This document shows positions 1 through 9,495 of a stretch of 64,000 nucleotides of DNA, in pieces. Each line of letters starts with the position of its first letter. Positions within the stretch are counted from its first letter, which is position 1. Position numbers and translations under genes: made by a program. The notes below the pieces were generated by a model. That model saw only the letters and a program-made list of their open reading frames with translations, did not search any database and was not told the DNA's origin. This stretch comes from Heminiphilus faecis (lineage in GTDB: Bacteria > Bacteroidota > Bacteroidia > Bacteroidales > Muribaculaceae): NCBI RefSeq assembly GCF_008728965.1, contig NZ_VSMC01000005.1:62001-126000 (forward strand), in the 5' to 3' direction.

Positions 1-101
1 ATGTTTTCCGCAGAGGCATGCTTCATCTTATATTTTTTGACAATTATAACAAACTATAGAGCAAAACATATGCCAAACTAAGTATAAAAAATATAAAGGC
101 A

Positions 102-135
102 TAAAAAAAGTCTCCGCCCTGTATGGGGCGGAGAC
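102..135 (-). terminator. Rho-independent terminator of the OmpA gene
   Basis: A perfect 10-bp inverted repeat (arms 110-119 and 126-135, GTCTCCGCCC and its complement) with a 6-base loop. Read on the minus strand it is followed by a run of Ts (complement of 102-109), about 30 bases after the OmpA stop codon. This is the classic intrinsic terminator layout. Confidence 0.88.
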
Positions 136-164
136 CAAGGGTCTATTTAGGAGTTTCCTGAAAA

Positions 165-1361
165 TTAGTCTTGAGAGAAGATTACGATACGGTTCCAGTT
201 GTTGGTGTCGTAGATCTGAGAGTCGCTACCTTCAGCCTTGATAGTAAGACGGTCTGCAGAGATACCATATTCTTTGGTAAGCATATTGTATACGTTCTGT
301 GCACGACGCTCTGAAAGCTTCATGTTGTAAGCGGCAGTACCGGTATCCTTATCAGCATAACCCTTGATAACCACGTTAGACTCGGGATTAGCCTTCATCC
401 ACTGTGCGATGTTGAATACATTGACAGCTTCAAGTGAAGTGATCTTGGCAGAGTTGATGGTGAAGCGTACGGTAGACATAAGAGGAGCACCTGCTTCGGG
501 GCATTCAACAGCAACAACTTCGGGGCAGGGAAGCTGAGCCTCGGCAGCAGCAAGGCGTGCGCCACAGTTGGCGAGCTCACCGCGGAGGTCATTAACCTGA
601 TTGTTGAGCTGGTTGATATAACCGAGATATTCGCAGGGGTTGAACGACTTGAAGTTCTTGCCACCGATATTGAAAATGAAACCACCCATAGCAGTCATAT
701 TCATATCAATAGAGTTGGTACCGTATGCGATGCCGTCGAAAGTGTCGCCATAGAAAGAGTAACGACCTTCAGCAAAGAAGTCAACATACTTGCTGAGACG
801 GAAACGGAACTGCAAACCTACAGATACGGGGATTTGCCATACGCGAGTTTTGTACTTACCGTCATTGATGGGGGTATAAGCGTGGTTGAAATCCCAAGAG
901 TAAGAGCCACCGACTCCGACGAAAGGAACGATGCTGAATACACGGTCGGCGTTAACATTGCCGAAGCTATTGAACATATCCCACATCAAATCAACGTTTG
1001 CATTCACAAATTTAGCCTTCTGATAAGTCTTCATAGCCTCAAAGTGATAAGCGGCAGCCTGAGCTGAAACACGCCATCCCAAGTAGGGAGTAAACCACTT
1101 ACCGAAACCGATACCATAAGCGGCAGTGATGTGATGCTTGCCATGTCCGGGATTGTAATGCTCAACGATGGGAGTTTCGATACCAGCACCAATCTGGATA
1201 AACCAATTGTCTTTCTTCTGAGAATAGTAATGATCAGCGCATTCTGCAACTTCAGTAAATGTGGCCTCCTCAATTACTACAGCCTCCTGAGCTTGAGCAA
1301 CGTTTGCTGACATAAGCATTGCGCCACATACAGCAAAACCAAAAAGGATGTTCTTTTTCAT
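165..1361 (-). CDS. OmpA-family outer membrane porin
   Basis: 398 residues. Residues 1-24 form a signal peptide with a cleavage site after NVAQA. Residues 50-235 form an outer membrane beta-barrel rich in aromatic and glycine residues. A short helical linker (YINQLNNQVNDLRGELA) leads to a C-terminal OmpA/MotB domain (about 295-398) with the VVIKGYAD and LSERRAQNVYNML motifs that bind peptidoglycan in this family. The expected role is anchoring the outer membrane to the cell wall, as for abundant Bacteroidales OmpA proteins. It is monocistronic, with its own promoter about 145 bases upstream and its own terminator. The ATG at 1361 directly precedes the MKKNILFGF signal peptide. Confidence 0.93.
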   Translation of the reverse strand: MKKNILFGFAVCGAMLMSANVAQAQEAVVIEEATFTEVAECADHYYSQKKDNWFIQIGAGIETPIVEHYNPGHGKHHITAAYGIGFGKWFTPYLGWRVSAQAAAYHFEAMKTYQKAKFVNANVDLMWDMFNSFGNVNADRVFSIVPFVGVGGSYSWDFNHAYTPINDGKYKTRVWQIPVSVGLQFRFRLSKYVDFFAEGRYSFYGDTFDGIAYGTNSIDMNMTAMGGFIFNIGGKNFKSFNPCEYLGYINQLNNQVNDLRGELANCGARLAAAEAQLPCPEVVAVECPEAGAPLMSTVRFTINSAKITSLEAVNVFNIAQWMKANPESNVVIKGYADKDTGTAAYNMKLSERRAQNVYNMLTKEYGISADRLTIKAEGSDSQIYDTNNWNRIVIFSQD

Positions 1362-1694
1362 TCTTCTTTAATTTTAATTTATACAAATTATTTTAAACCC
1401 TTTGTTTCCTCTATTATGCCCGCCTCTTACTGCCACGTGAAACAGTATCGGCGAGTTTTGATATATTAACACGATTGTAAATATCTTTGTTCAGAAAATT
1501 TTTCACAAAGGTAAACTATTGTTGAATATCATGCAACTTTTTTGGACATAATTTAACACTGAAATGTTAACCTTCACATTATTAAATTATACGTCGATAT
1601 CAAAATTTATTTTAATCACAGCATATTAAGTCATCAGGCCATTAATCGGTAATAATCGTAAATTATACGTATATTTGCATATTAGATTTTACAA
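1362..1694. promoter_or_regulatory. Divergent intergenic spacer between OmpA and LytM-like genes
   Basis: This AT-rich 333-base spacer holds two promoter candidates. On the minus strand CAAAGGTA (1506-1513, the complement of TACCTTTG) fits the Bacteroidetes -7 element TAnnTTTG, giving the porin mRNA a leader of about 140 nt, which is long for this order. On the plus strand TATATTTG at 1670-1677 matches the same element just before the LytM-like gene at 1695. No ORF or stable hairpin stood out in the rest. Confidence 0.6.
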
Positions 1695-2555
1695 ATGGAA
1701 GAAAAAAACAATAACAAAAAGAATATAAGACATCCGTTACGGACTCCGAGGCGCTTCAGGCTATCATTTATTAATGAAAATACTTTTAATGAAGTATGGA
1801 CACTGAAGTTCACCGGACCTAAAATTATAGCGGCTGTGGCATTTGTGATATTCGCCATAGGGTGCATGGCAGCGACGATAATAGTGCTTACTCCCATACG
1901 TACCCTACTCCCGGGCTATCTGAAAAAAGAGCAGAGACAGGAGAATATAGTCAACGCCATGCGGGTCGACTCACTTTCGGAGATAGTAAAAACCAATAAT
2001 GCCTACATGAAAAATCTGGCGGATGTGCTGAACCCGTCATCTGCGCCGGCCAAGCAGTCAATACCCAAGGCAGAGATTGCCGCCCTACCCCCGGATTCAC
2101 TTCTGCCGCCAAGCGAAAACGAAAAGATGTTTGTACGCCGGTTTGAAGAAGCCGAACGCTTCAATCTGAAAATAAAATCGCCTGCCGCCGCTGACGGCAT
2201 AGCATTTTTCGCTCCTGTAAACGGCGCCACCACAGAGGCCCCCCGCAATAGCGCTACGGAAGTCACGCTTATCGCCCCGAAAGAGGCGGCCATATGCTCC
2301 ATATACGGAGGTACGGTAATAGGCACCTACACCACGCTCAATCGGGGTACTACTGCAATAGTCCAGCACCCCAACGGCTTCATATCGAAATACTCAGGCA
2401 TTGCCACCCCATTTGCCGTTACCGGCGATAAAGTTGAAGCCGGCAGTGTCATAGGACTTGCCGGAAACGGAGAAAATACGAAAGGTTCTCTGATTTCGAT
2501 AGAACTATGGAACAACGGCACAGCTCTGAATCCCCGTGATTATATTCCTTTTTAA
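1695..2555 (+). CDS. Membrane-anchored LytM/M23-like protein, catalytically degenerate
   Basis: 286 residues. A basic cytoplasmic N-terminus (1-40) is followed by one membrane segment (about 43-68), a periplasmic linker, and a C-terminal domain (about 195-286) with the M23/LytM beta-fold pattern: GGTVIGTYTTL, then HPNGFISKYSG, then GDKVEAGSVIGLAGNG, then SLISIELWNNGTALNPRDYI. In active M23 peptidases the last two blocks carry zinc ligands (YAH and HLH). Here these positions read YSG and LISIE, so both HxH histidines are missing. Proteins of this kind often regulate amidases or scaffold the divisome; that role is inferred. It lies 70 bases upstream of dxr. Confidence 0.8.
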   Translation: MEEKNNNKKNIRHPLRTPRRFRLSFINENTFNEVWTLKFTGPKIIAAVAFVIFAIGCMAATIIVLTPIRTLLPGYLKKEQRQENIVNAMRVDSLSEIVKTNNAYMKNLADVLNPSSAPAKQSIPKAEIAALPPDSLLPPSENEKMFVRRFEEAERFNLKIKSPAAADGIAFFAPVNGATTEAPRNSATEVTLIAPKEAAICSIYGGTVIGTYTTLNRGTTAIVQHPNGFISKYSGIATPFAVTGDKVEAGSVIGLAGNGENTKGSLISIELWNNGTALNPRDYIPF

Positions 2556-2587
2556 GGAAAATCTTTCATAAATAGAGTATTTTACAC

Positions 2588-2595
2588 TAAATTTG
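2588..2595 (+). promoter_or_regulatory. Bacteroidetes-type -7 promoter element for dxr
   Basis: TAAATTTG is an exact match to the TAnnTTTG element recognised by the Bacteroidetes primary sigma factor, 30 bases before the dxr ATG. No convincing -33 TTTG is visible at the ideal spacing. Confidence 0.55.
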
Positions 2596-2625
2596 CATAC
2601 TGATTATAACACCTGAATTATCTTC

Positions 2626-3777
2626 ATGGCACAGATGCAAATTGCAGTCTTGGGCAGTACCGGTTCAATCGGTGTCCAGACCCTTGATATCATATCGGAA
2701 TACCCCGAATTGTTCAAAGCCCATACCTTGGTGGCAGGACGCAATGTTGACCGTCTTATTGAACAATCCATAAAATACAGGCCTTCGCTGGCTATTATAT
2801 CTGACGACAGGCTGTACATGCGCCTTAAGGAAGCGCTTGAACCATACGGTATCGCAACGGCTTCGGGCCGTAAGGCAGTGGCCGAGGCCATGCAGCAGAC
2901 ATCGGTCGACACAGCGGTTATAGCAACAGTTGGCTACAGCGGACTTGAACCGACTCTCAAAGCCATCGAGTCAGACAAACGCATAGCCCTTGCCAATAAA
3001 GAAACTCTTGTTGTGGCCGGAGAGCTTGTCAACCGTAAGCTTGCACAGTCACAGTCACGTATAGTTCCGGTAGACTCCGAGCACTCGGCCATATACCAGT
3101 GCCTTGTCGGAGAACAGCCACAATCTGTAAGACGGCTTATAATAACGGCATCGGGAGGTCCGTTCCGCACAAAAGGCATAGACGAGCTCAAAACAGTGAC
3201 GGTAAACGATGCTCTGTCGCACCCGAACTGGGATATGGGAGCCAAAATAACCATCGACTCCGCCACTATGATCAACAAGGCCTTTGAGATAATCGAGGCC
3301 CGCTGGCTATTTGACATTTCTCCGGAAAAGATAAAGGCAGTAGTCCATCCACAGTCAATAGTACACTCAATGGTAGAGTTTATAGACGGTTCAGTAAAAG
3401 CGCAACTCGGACTACCCGACATGCATCTGCCCATACGTTACGCTCTCGGTGACGCCACGCGGCTTGCGACAACACGGCCCGGTCTCTCGTTGGCCGACTA
3501 CTCGCGTCTTGAATTTTTCGAGCCCGATGTGGAGAAATTCCCGATGATCAATCTATCTTACCACGCATTAGAACGCGGAGGCAATGTGGCTTGTGTCATA
3601 AACGCAGCCAACGAGATAGCAGTTGCGGCATTTCTCGCCGGACGCATATCATTTCTCGACATACGCAGAGTCGTGGAAAAATCATTGGAAAAGATGCCAT
3701 ATATACCGTCGCCTGCGTATGACGATTATGTAAACACCAACTTCGAGACCCGGCAATACGCCGAGTCAATAATCTAA
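2626..3777 (+). CDS. dxr: 1-deoxy-D-xylulose 5-phosphate reductoisomerase
   Basis: 383 residues, the usual family length. DXR converts DXP to 2-C-methyl-D-erythritol 4-phosphate with NADPH, the committed step of the MEP isoprenoid pathway. The N-terminal Rossmann motif GSTGSIGVQTLDII (residues 10-23), the metal and substrate motif VDSEHSAIYQ, the flexible loop ASGGPFR and the substrate-site segment HPNWDMGAKITIDSATMINK are all present. rseP starts 11 bases downstream, so the two are probably co-transcribed; dxr-rseP adjacency is common in Bacteroidetes. ATG start. Confidence 0.97.
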   Translation: MAQMQIAVLGSTGSIGVQTLDIISEYPELFKAHTLVAGRNVDRLIEQSIKYRPSLAIISDDRLYMRLKEALEPYGIATASGRKAVAEAMQQTSVDTAVIATVGYSGLEPTLKAIESDKRIALANKETLVVAGELVNRKLAQSQSRIVPVDSEHSAIYQCLVGEQPQSVRRLIITASGGPFRTKGIDELKTVTVNDALSHPNWDMGAKITIDSATMINKAFEIIEARWLFDISPEKIKAVVHPQSIVHSMVEFIDGSVKAQLGLPDMHLPIRYALGDATRLATTRPGLSLADYSRLEFFEPDVEKFPMINLSYHALERGGNVACVINAANEIAVAAFLAGRISFLDIRRVVEKSLEKMPYIPSPAYDDYVNTNFETRQYAESII

Positions 3778-3788
3778 CATAAATATTG

Positions 3789-5144
3789 ATGGAAACATTT
3801 TTTATAAAAGCGGCTCAGTTGATTGCGGCATTTGCTCTGCTTGTAATAATACATGAGTTTGGCCACTACATATTTGCCCGTATGTTTGGCATTAAAGTTG
3901 AAAAGTTCTACCTGTTTTTTGACCCTTGGTTCTCCTTGCTTAAATACAAGCCCAAGAAAAGACAGACCGACAACCCCGACCGTGCCACTTGGCGGGATAC
4001 CGAATACGGCATAGGCTGGCTCCCGCTCGGCGGCTATGTCAAGATAGCCGGCATGATTGACGAGTCAATGGACAAAGAGCAGATGGCACAGCCGCCTAAG
4101 CCATGGGAATTCCGCTCCAAACCCGCTTATCAGCGCCTGCTTGTCATGGTGGCGGGAGTGCTGATGAACTTCCTGCTCGCCATAATAATATACGCCGGCA
4201 TAGCTTGGTACTGGGGAGAAAAGTATATACCCTTGGACAAAGCATACGAAGGTATGGATTATGTACAGTCGGCACAGGAAATCGGTTTCAGAAACGGCGA
4301 CATACCCATTATGATCGATGGCACAAAGATAGAAGCCGACAATAACGACAAACTGCTTGACATACTTGAAGCCGACACGGTGACGGTATTGCGCAACCAC
4401 AAGGACTCCGTAAAAATAGCGATACCCGAGAATTTCATATTCCGTATTAACGAGGACAAAGGCTTTTTCACATACCGTATGCCGGTGTACATTGCATCGG
4501 TAGTAAACGGCGAACCGGCCAAAGGTGCCGGTCTCCAAGTCGACGACCGCATAGTCAGCGTGGACAGCGTCGCCACCCCGTCATATACCGAGTTTACCGC
4601 CGAGCTTGCAAAAAAAGCCGACAAAAACACGGTTCTCGGAGTGATGCGTGACGGTAAATTCATTTATTGCCCCATAAAGCCCAACTCAGCCGGCAAGATA
4701 GGCATTCAGATCAAACCTATAACCGACGTATACCCGGTAGTCACACGCCACTACACTTTCATGCAGTCTATACCCAAAGGCTGGCAGATAGGTACTGACC
4801 GACTTTCATCATATGTAAGTTCAATGAAGTATGTGGCCACGGCCGAAGGAGCCAAAAGTCTTGGAGGCTTCGGAGCCATAGGAAGTCTGTTCCCTGAAAA
4901 ATGGAGCTGGCTTTCTTTCTGGGAAATAACCGCATTTCTGTCGGTAGCGCTCGCATTTATGAATATTCTGCCCATACCGGCTCTTGACGGAGGACACATC
5001 ATGTTTCTGCTGTACGAGATCATATCGCGACGCAAACCGAGTGAAAAGTTTATGGAGTATGCCCAACTTGTGGGAATGGCATTTCTCATAATACTGCTCC
5101 TTTATGCCAACGGCAATGACATATATCGCTTCATATTTAAGTAA
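3789..5144 (+). CDS. rseP: RIP site-2 zinc metalloprotease RseP
   Basis: 451 residues using the ATG at 3789; a TTG three bases upstream is in frame but less likely. This inner membrane protease performs regulated intramembrane proteolysis, for example of anti-sigma factors. The zinc motif HEFGH sits at residues 22-26 in the first membrane helix, PDZ-like regions lie at about 140-320, and the second active-site motif NILPIPALDGGH is near residue 400, followed by a final membrane helix. The family-typical insertion after the first helix (FYLFFDPWFSLLKYKPK) resembles Bacteroidetes RseP. It is preceded by dxr and followed 21 bases later by the RlmI-like gene. Confidence 0.95.
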   Translation: METFFIKAAQLIAAFALLVIIHEFGHYIFARMFGIKVEKFYLFFDPWFSLLKYKPKKRQTDNPDRATWRDTEYGIGWLPLGGYVKIAGMIDESMDKEQMAQPPKPWEFRSKPAYQRLLVMVAGVLMNFLLAIIIYAGIAWYWGEKYIPLDKAYEGMDYVQSAQEIGFRNGDIPIMIDGTKIEADNNDKLLDILEADTVTVLRNHKDSVKIAIPENFIFRINEDKGFFTYRMPVYIASVVNGEPAKGAGLQVDDRIVSVDSVATPSYTEFTAELAKKADKNTVLGVMRDGKFIYCPIKPNSAGKIGIQIKPITDVYPVVTRHYTFMQSIPKGWQIGTDRLSSYVSSMKYVATAEGAKSLGGFGAIGSLFPEKWSWLSFWEITAFLSVALAFMNILPIPALDGGHIMFLLYEIISRRKPSEKFMEYAQLVGMAFLIILLLYANGNDIYRFIFK

Positions 5145-5165
5145 ATACTCCTCACGCATATAATA

Positions 5166-6347
5166 ATGAAATATCCCGAAATAACTCTGCGCCGCGGTAA
5201 GGAGCAATCGCTCCAACGCCTTCATCCTTGGGTATTTTCAGGAGCCGTGGCACATATCCCCGACTCTCTGGAAGAGGGCGACATTGTCGATGTGATAACC
5301 TGCGACGGCCGCAAAATAGCTACAGGACATTACCAGATAGGAAGTATAACGATAAGAATACTTTCTTGGGAGGACACCGAGATAAACGACGCCTTTTATC
5401 GCAAGAGGCTTGAAGCCGCTTATGGCCTAAGACAGGCTCTACGGCTTGTGACACGTCATAACAATGCCTATCGGCTTGTACACGGCGAGGGCGATTTTTT
5501 GCCCGGACTCGTAATAGACGTTTATGGCGATACGGCGGTCCTTCAGGCCCATTCGCCCGGCATGCATTTTGCGAGAGACATCATAGCTCGACAATTGACT
5601 CAACTGCCTGACGCCGGTATCAGAAACGTATATTACAAATCAGAGACCACCCTACCCTATAAAGCGCATCTCGACCCGCAGAACGATTATATAATCGGAC
5701 AATACTCAACCAATATAGCGGAAGAAAACGGACTTAAGTTTCATGTCGATTGGCTAAAAGGACAAAAAACAGGCTTTTTCGTAGATCAGCGCGATAATCG
5801 AGCCTTATTGGAAAAGTACGCATACAAGCGCAAGGTACTGAACATGTTCTGTTATACAGGAGGCTTCTCGGTCTATGCGCTGCGCGGAGGAGCTGCCGAG
5901 GTTCACTCCGTTGACAGTTCGGCCAAAGCCATAACTCTTACCGACGCAAACGTAAGCTTGAACTTTCCTGACGACACCCGCCATACATCACATGTCGAGG
6001 ATGCGTTCAAGTATCTGTCGTCAATAGATGACAGCTATGACCTGATAATACTGGACCCGCCCGCATTTGCAAAACATCGCAGTGCGCTTAAAAACGCTCT
6101 TATCGGTTATAGAAAACTAAACGCAAAGGCCTTTGAGAAAATAGCCCCGGGAGGCATACTGTTTACATTCTCCTGTTCGCAGGCGGTAAGCAGAGAGCAG
6201 TTCAGACTTGCTGTATTTTCGGCCGCGGCACAGAGCCAGCGCAAGGTACGCATCCTGCATCAGCTGACCCAGCCGGCTGACCATCCGGTAAACATATATC
6301 ACCCCGAAGGAGAATATCTAAAAGGGCTTATACTTTATGTCGAATAA
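5166..6347 (+). CDS. RlmI-like class I SAM-dependent rRNA methyltransferase (PUA domain)
   Basis: 393 residues. The N-terminal PUA-like domain (about 1-80, LRRGKEQSLQRLHPWVFSGAV) is followed by the family core. It shows GFFVDQRDNR, the SAM-binding LNMFCYTGGFSVYALRGG, the acidic loop VDSSAKA and the catalytic-site LILDPPAFAKH, with a late TFSCSQAVS segment. The E. coli homologue RlmI makes m5C1962 in 23S rRNA; equivalence here is inferred from family membership. It is placed in the dxr-rseP transcription unit, with DPP III following 18 bases later. Confidence 0.9.
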   Translation: MKYPEITLRRGKEQSLQRLHPWVFSGAVAHIPDSLEEGDIVDVITCDGRKIATGHYQIGSITIRILSWEDTEINDAFYRKRLEAAYGLRQALRLVTRHNNAYRLVHGEGDFLPGLVIDVYGDTAVLQAHSPGMHFARDIIARQLTQLPDAGIRNVYYKSETTLPYKAHLDPQNDYIIGQYSTNIAEENGLKFHVDWLKGQKTGFFVDQRDNRALLEKYAYKRKVLNMFCYTGGFSVYALRGGAAEVHSVDSSAKAITLTDANVSLNFPDDTRHTSHVEDAFKYLSSIDDSYDLIILDPPAFAKHRSALKNALIGYRKLNAKAFEKIAPGGILFTFSCSQAVSREQFRLAVFSAAAQSQRKVRILHQLTQPADHPVNIYHPEGEYLKGLILYVE

Positions 6348-6365
6348 ACCACTCTATATATAAAT

Positions 6366-8378
6366 ATGTATAAATTTACCAATATCGCCGGAGCGACGCT
6401 GATCGCATTGGCATCAACCTCAACCATGGCCGCCGATAAAAAAGACTTCAACTATGTCGTTGACCGTTTTGCCGACATAGAGGTGCTACGTTATAAAGTG
6501 CCCGACTTCGAAAATCTGTCGCTAAAGCAGAAGTTGCTGATATATCATCTCACAGAAGCCGCACTTGCAGGCCGCGACATACTATGGGACCAGAACGGAA
6601 AATACAACCTCGCCATACGCGACCTTATAGAGAACGTATACAGCAACTATTCAGGAGATAAAGACTCCACTGAGTACAAGGCTCTCGAAAAGTACATGAA
6701 GCAGATATGGTTTGCCAACGGCATACACCATCATTACTCCATGGACAAATTCACTCCCGATTTCTCACGTGAGTTTCTTGAAAAGCAGATCAGCCTACTG
6801 CCTGCGTCTTCCCGCAACAAAGTCACCGATACTCTCCTCGAGGTGATATTTAATCCGGCAGTCATGCCCAAAAAAGTAAACCAAGCCGAAGGTCAGGACC
6901 TCATCCTTACTTCCGCGACAAATATATATGACGGTGTCACTCAGCAAGAAGTGGAGGCCTATTATGCCGCGATAAAGGATACGACCGACATGACTCCGGT
7001 ATCTTATGGCCTAAATACACGCAAAATAAAAGTTGACGGAAAAGTCGTAGAACAGCCATATAAGATAGGCGGCCTCTACACCGAAGCCATAGAGCGGATA
7101 GTCAAGGAGCTCAAAGCCGCTTCGCAATATGCTGAAAACGCGGCTCAGAAAGCCTACATCGACAAACTTGTCGAATACTATACGACCGGTGATCTTAAAG
7201 CGTTTGATGAGTACTCCATATTATGGTGTGAGGACACCGCTTCGCAGGTCGACTTTATAAACGGCTTCATAGAGTCATATGACGATCCTCTCGGCATGAC
7301 CGGTTCATGGGAGTCAATAGTCAATTTCAAGAACGAAGAAGCATCGTCGCGAACCGAAGTTTTAAGTACTAATGCACAATGGTTTGAAGATCATAGCCCG
7401 GTTGACCCACGCTTCAGAAAAGATAAAGTAAAAGGAGTGTCGGCAAAAGTGATAACTGCCGCCATACTTGCCGGTGACGCATATCCGGCCACTCCCATAG
7501 GCATAAATCTGCCAAATGCCAACTGGATACGTGCCGCTCACGGCTCCAAGTCAGTGACACTTGAGAACATAACACAGGCTTATGACGAAGCTTCGCACGG
7601 CGACGGCTTCAACGAGGAATTTGTCATCGACGAGCCTACCCGCCAACTGATGAACAACTACCTGTTTATAACCGACAATCTTCATACCGACCTTCACGAA
7701 TGTCTCGGACACGGCTCGGGACGCCTGCTGCCCGGAGTCGATCAGGACGCGTTGAAAGCACATGGCTCAACGCTTGAGGAAGCCCGTGCCGACTTGTTTG
7801 CACTATACTATCTCGCCGATCCTAAACTGATAGAACTCGGACTGCTTGACAACCCCGAAGCATATAAAGCCGAGTACTATAAATACATTCTTAACGGACT
7901 TATGACACAGCTCATGCGTATCGAACCGGGCAAGGATGTGGAAGAAGCCCACATGCGCAATCGCAAACTCATATCGGAGTGGGCTTACGAGCACGGCAAA
8001 GCCGACAAGGTCATAGAATATGTCAAACAGAACGGCAAGACCTATATAAAAATCAATGACTACGGAAAGCTACGCAGTCTGTTCGGACAATTGCTCGGTG
8101 AAATACAGCGCATAAAAAGTGAAGGCGATTACGAAGCCGGACGCGATCTCGTCGAGAGATATGCTGTCAAGGTCGACAAGGACATACACAATGAGGTACT
8201 TGCCCGATATTCTCATCTTTCGATAGCGCCCTACAAAGGTTTTGTAAATCCCGTGTACACTCTTGTATTGGAAACTGACGGCAAATCCGGAGTAGCTGAT
8301 GTGACCGTATCGTACTCGGAAGATTATATTCCGCAAATGATGCGTTACTCTAAAGAATACTCTACCCTGCCACGATAA
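6366..8378 (+). CDS. Dipeptidyl peptidase III (M49), exported
   Basis: 670 residues. M49 zinc peptidases release dipeptides from the N-terminus of short peptides. The zinc motif HECLGH lies at residues 444-449 and the third-ligand motif EEARAD at 471-476. Bacteroides DPP III also carries Cys in the first motif where the human enzyme has HELLGH. The N-terminus (1-22, ending STSTMA) looks like a cleavable signal peptide, so the enzyme probably works in the periplasm on imported peptides, unlike cytosolic eukaryotic DPP III. It ends just before a bidirectional terminator. Confidence 0.95.
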   Translation: MYKFTNIAGATLIALASTSTMAADKKDFNYVVDRFADIEVLRYKVPDFENLSLKQKLLIYHLTEAALAGRDILWDQNGKYNLAIRDLIENVYSNYSGDKDSTEYKALEKYMKQIWFANGIHHHYSMDKFTPDFSREFLEKQISLLPASSRNKVTDTLLEVIFNPAVMPKKVNQAEGQDLILTSATNIYDGVTQQEVEAYYAAIKDTTDMTPVSYGLNTRKIKVDGKVVEQPYKIGGLYTEAIERIVKELKAASQYAENAAQKAYIDKLVEYYTTGDLKAFDEYSILWCEDTASQVDFINGFIESYDDPLGMTGSWESIVNFKNEEASSRTEVLSTNAQWFEDHSPVDPRFRKDKVKGVSAKVITAAILAGDAYPATPIGINLPNANWIRAAHGSKSVTLENITQAYDEASHGDGFNEEFVIDEPTRQLMNNYLFITDNLHTDLHECLGHGSGRLLPGVDQDALKAHGSTLEEARADLFALYYLADPKLIELGLLDNPEAYKAEYYKYILNGLMTQLMRIEPGKDVEEAHMRNRKLISEWAYEHGKADKVIEYVKQNGKTYIKINDYGKLRSLFGQLLGEIQRIKSEGDYEAGRDLVERYAVKVDKDIHNEVLARYSHLSIAPYKGFVNPVYTLVLETDGKSGVADVTVSYSEDYIPQMMRYSKEYSTLPR

Positions 8379-8399
8379 TACGCACATATACAAATATGC

Positions 8400-8438
8400 A
8401 AAACACCCCGTGACTTTAATTAAGTCACGGGGTGTTTT
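8400..8438. terminator. Strong bidirectional terminator
   Basis: A perfect 17-bp inverted repeat (8400-8416 and 8422-8438) with a 5-base loop. The stem starts with AAAA and ends with TTTT, so it serves both strands. It separates the convergent DPP III gene and the minus-strand fimbrillin operon. Confidence 0.93.
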
Positions 8439-8441
8439 ATC

Positions 8442-9467
8442 TTAAAGCAGAGATGTCTTTTCCGTAAAGATTTCGACAGAGGGGTCAAAATCTATAGGCT
8501 CCATTCCTTCGGCATTGTTTATCGTTATCCGATACACGTAACGGTAACCGTCGTTCCAATGTGTCAGATCACTGTTGGACAATGAGAAAAACAAACGTCC
8601 CGTCTTTTTATCGCCGTCGGTCACAACCTGCTGTGGCGGAGTGTTGCCATTGGGCCAAAGCAATGCTCCGGTGGCCTTGTCGTTAATAACACAATCCACG
8701 CATATATAGCTTCCAGAGTAACCGCCGGTATCTGAGGTCATAGCCGTCAGATTCTGCGGCAACAGAAATCCGCTGCAACTGTCGGAAAAGCCTGTAGCTG
8801 TCGATGTAAGTACTGTAGGGGAAGTGGATCCGTCATAATATGTATACTCCGACAGAGCGGTCAGTCCGCTCCATACACCTGCGGAAGTGGCTACACCCGG
8901 AGCGGTTGTCATCTGCGGGAATTTGAATGTACCGGTCTTGTTTATTCCGGCAAGTTTTATTCCTGAGACACTTACCGCAATGCTGGGAGTGGTACTCATC
9001 AGCTCTACTTCGACATGACACATCGCATGCCTGAAATTCAGTTTGACCGGCGATGTCGATTGCTCCTCATTCATATTGACGGCATATATAAGATCTGTAT
9101 TACCGTCATTATCATAGGTTACCGTCTGGTTCACATTTGAAATACCCTCAAGCCACTGTGCCGGACTGTATGCAAAAAAATTGACGGGCGTCGTAGGCCA
9201 ATACATAACCGGACTATAAGTCCATGTATTGTCGGCATCCTTTGACACCTTGACGTCATCCATGTACAACTGGCCGTCGGTATATGCAAACACGTTAAAC
9301 TCCGTAAGCGTATTTGTAGTGACCTCGTTGCTGCGCGCCTCATGTCCGGCAAGTGCAGTAAATCTTATTGCATTCTCCTCAACCGGAGCATACCCGGCAT
9401 CATCTTCGCCACATGCGGCAACAAGCATCGGCAACAGGAATATCGCTGACAATTCTGACCGTTTCAT
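8442..9467 (-). CDS. Fimbrillin-family (Mfa-like) lipoprotein
   Basis: 341 residues. A lipoprotein signal with lipobox VAAC (Cys19) is followed by a sequence resembling Bacteroidales fimbrillins: AIRFTALAG, LTEFNVFAY, NTWTYSPVMYWPTTPVNFFAYSP and KLNFRHAMCHVEVEL near the middle. Such proteins are exported as lipoproteins and assembled at the outer membrane into type V pili or related surface polymers. It is the last gene of a minus-strand run, 28 bases after the DUF5119 lipoprotein gene. Whether it is a major pilin, a minor pilin or an unpolymerised surface protein cannot be told. Confidence 0.85.
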   Translation of the reverse strand: MKRSELSAIFLLPMLVAACGEDDAGYAPVEENAIRFTALAGHEARSNEVTTNTLTEFNVFAYTDGQLYMDDVKVSKDADNTWTYSPVMYWPTTPVNFFAYSPAQWLEGISNVNQTVTYDNDGNTDLIYAVNMNEEQSTSPVKLNFRHAMCHVEVELMSTTPSIAVSVSGIKLAGINKTGTFKFPQMTTAPGVATSAGVWSGLTALSEYTYYDGSTSPTVLTSTATGFSDSCSGFLLPQNLTAMTSDTGGYSGSYICVDCVINDKATGALLWPNGNTPPQQVVTDGDKKTGRLFFSLSNSDLTHWNDGYRYVYRITINNAEGMEPIDFDPSVEIFTEKTSLL

Positions 9468-9495
9468 ATCTTCTTATTTTATTGGTTAATCATTT

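Noticed and set aside
2934-3434. 166-codon minus-strand ORF inside dxr
   Set aside because: Shadow of the conserved dxr reading frame; Ser-rich translation without motifs.
3786-3788. TTG as start of rseP
   Set aside because: The ATG immediately following it gives the usual METFF-type N-terminus; the TTG adds only one residue.
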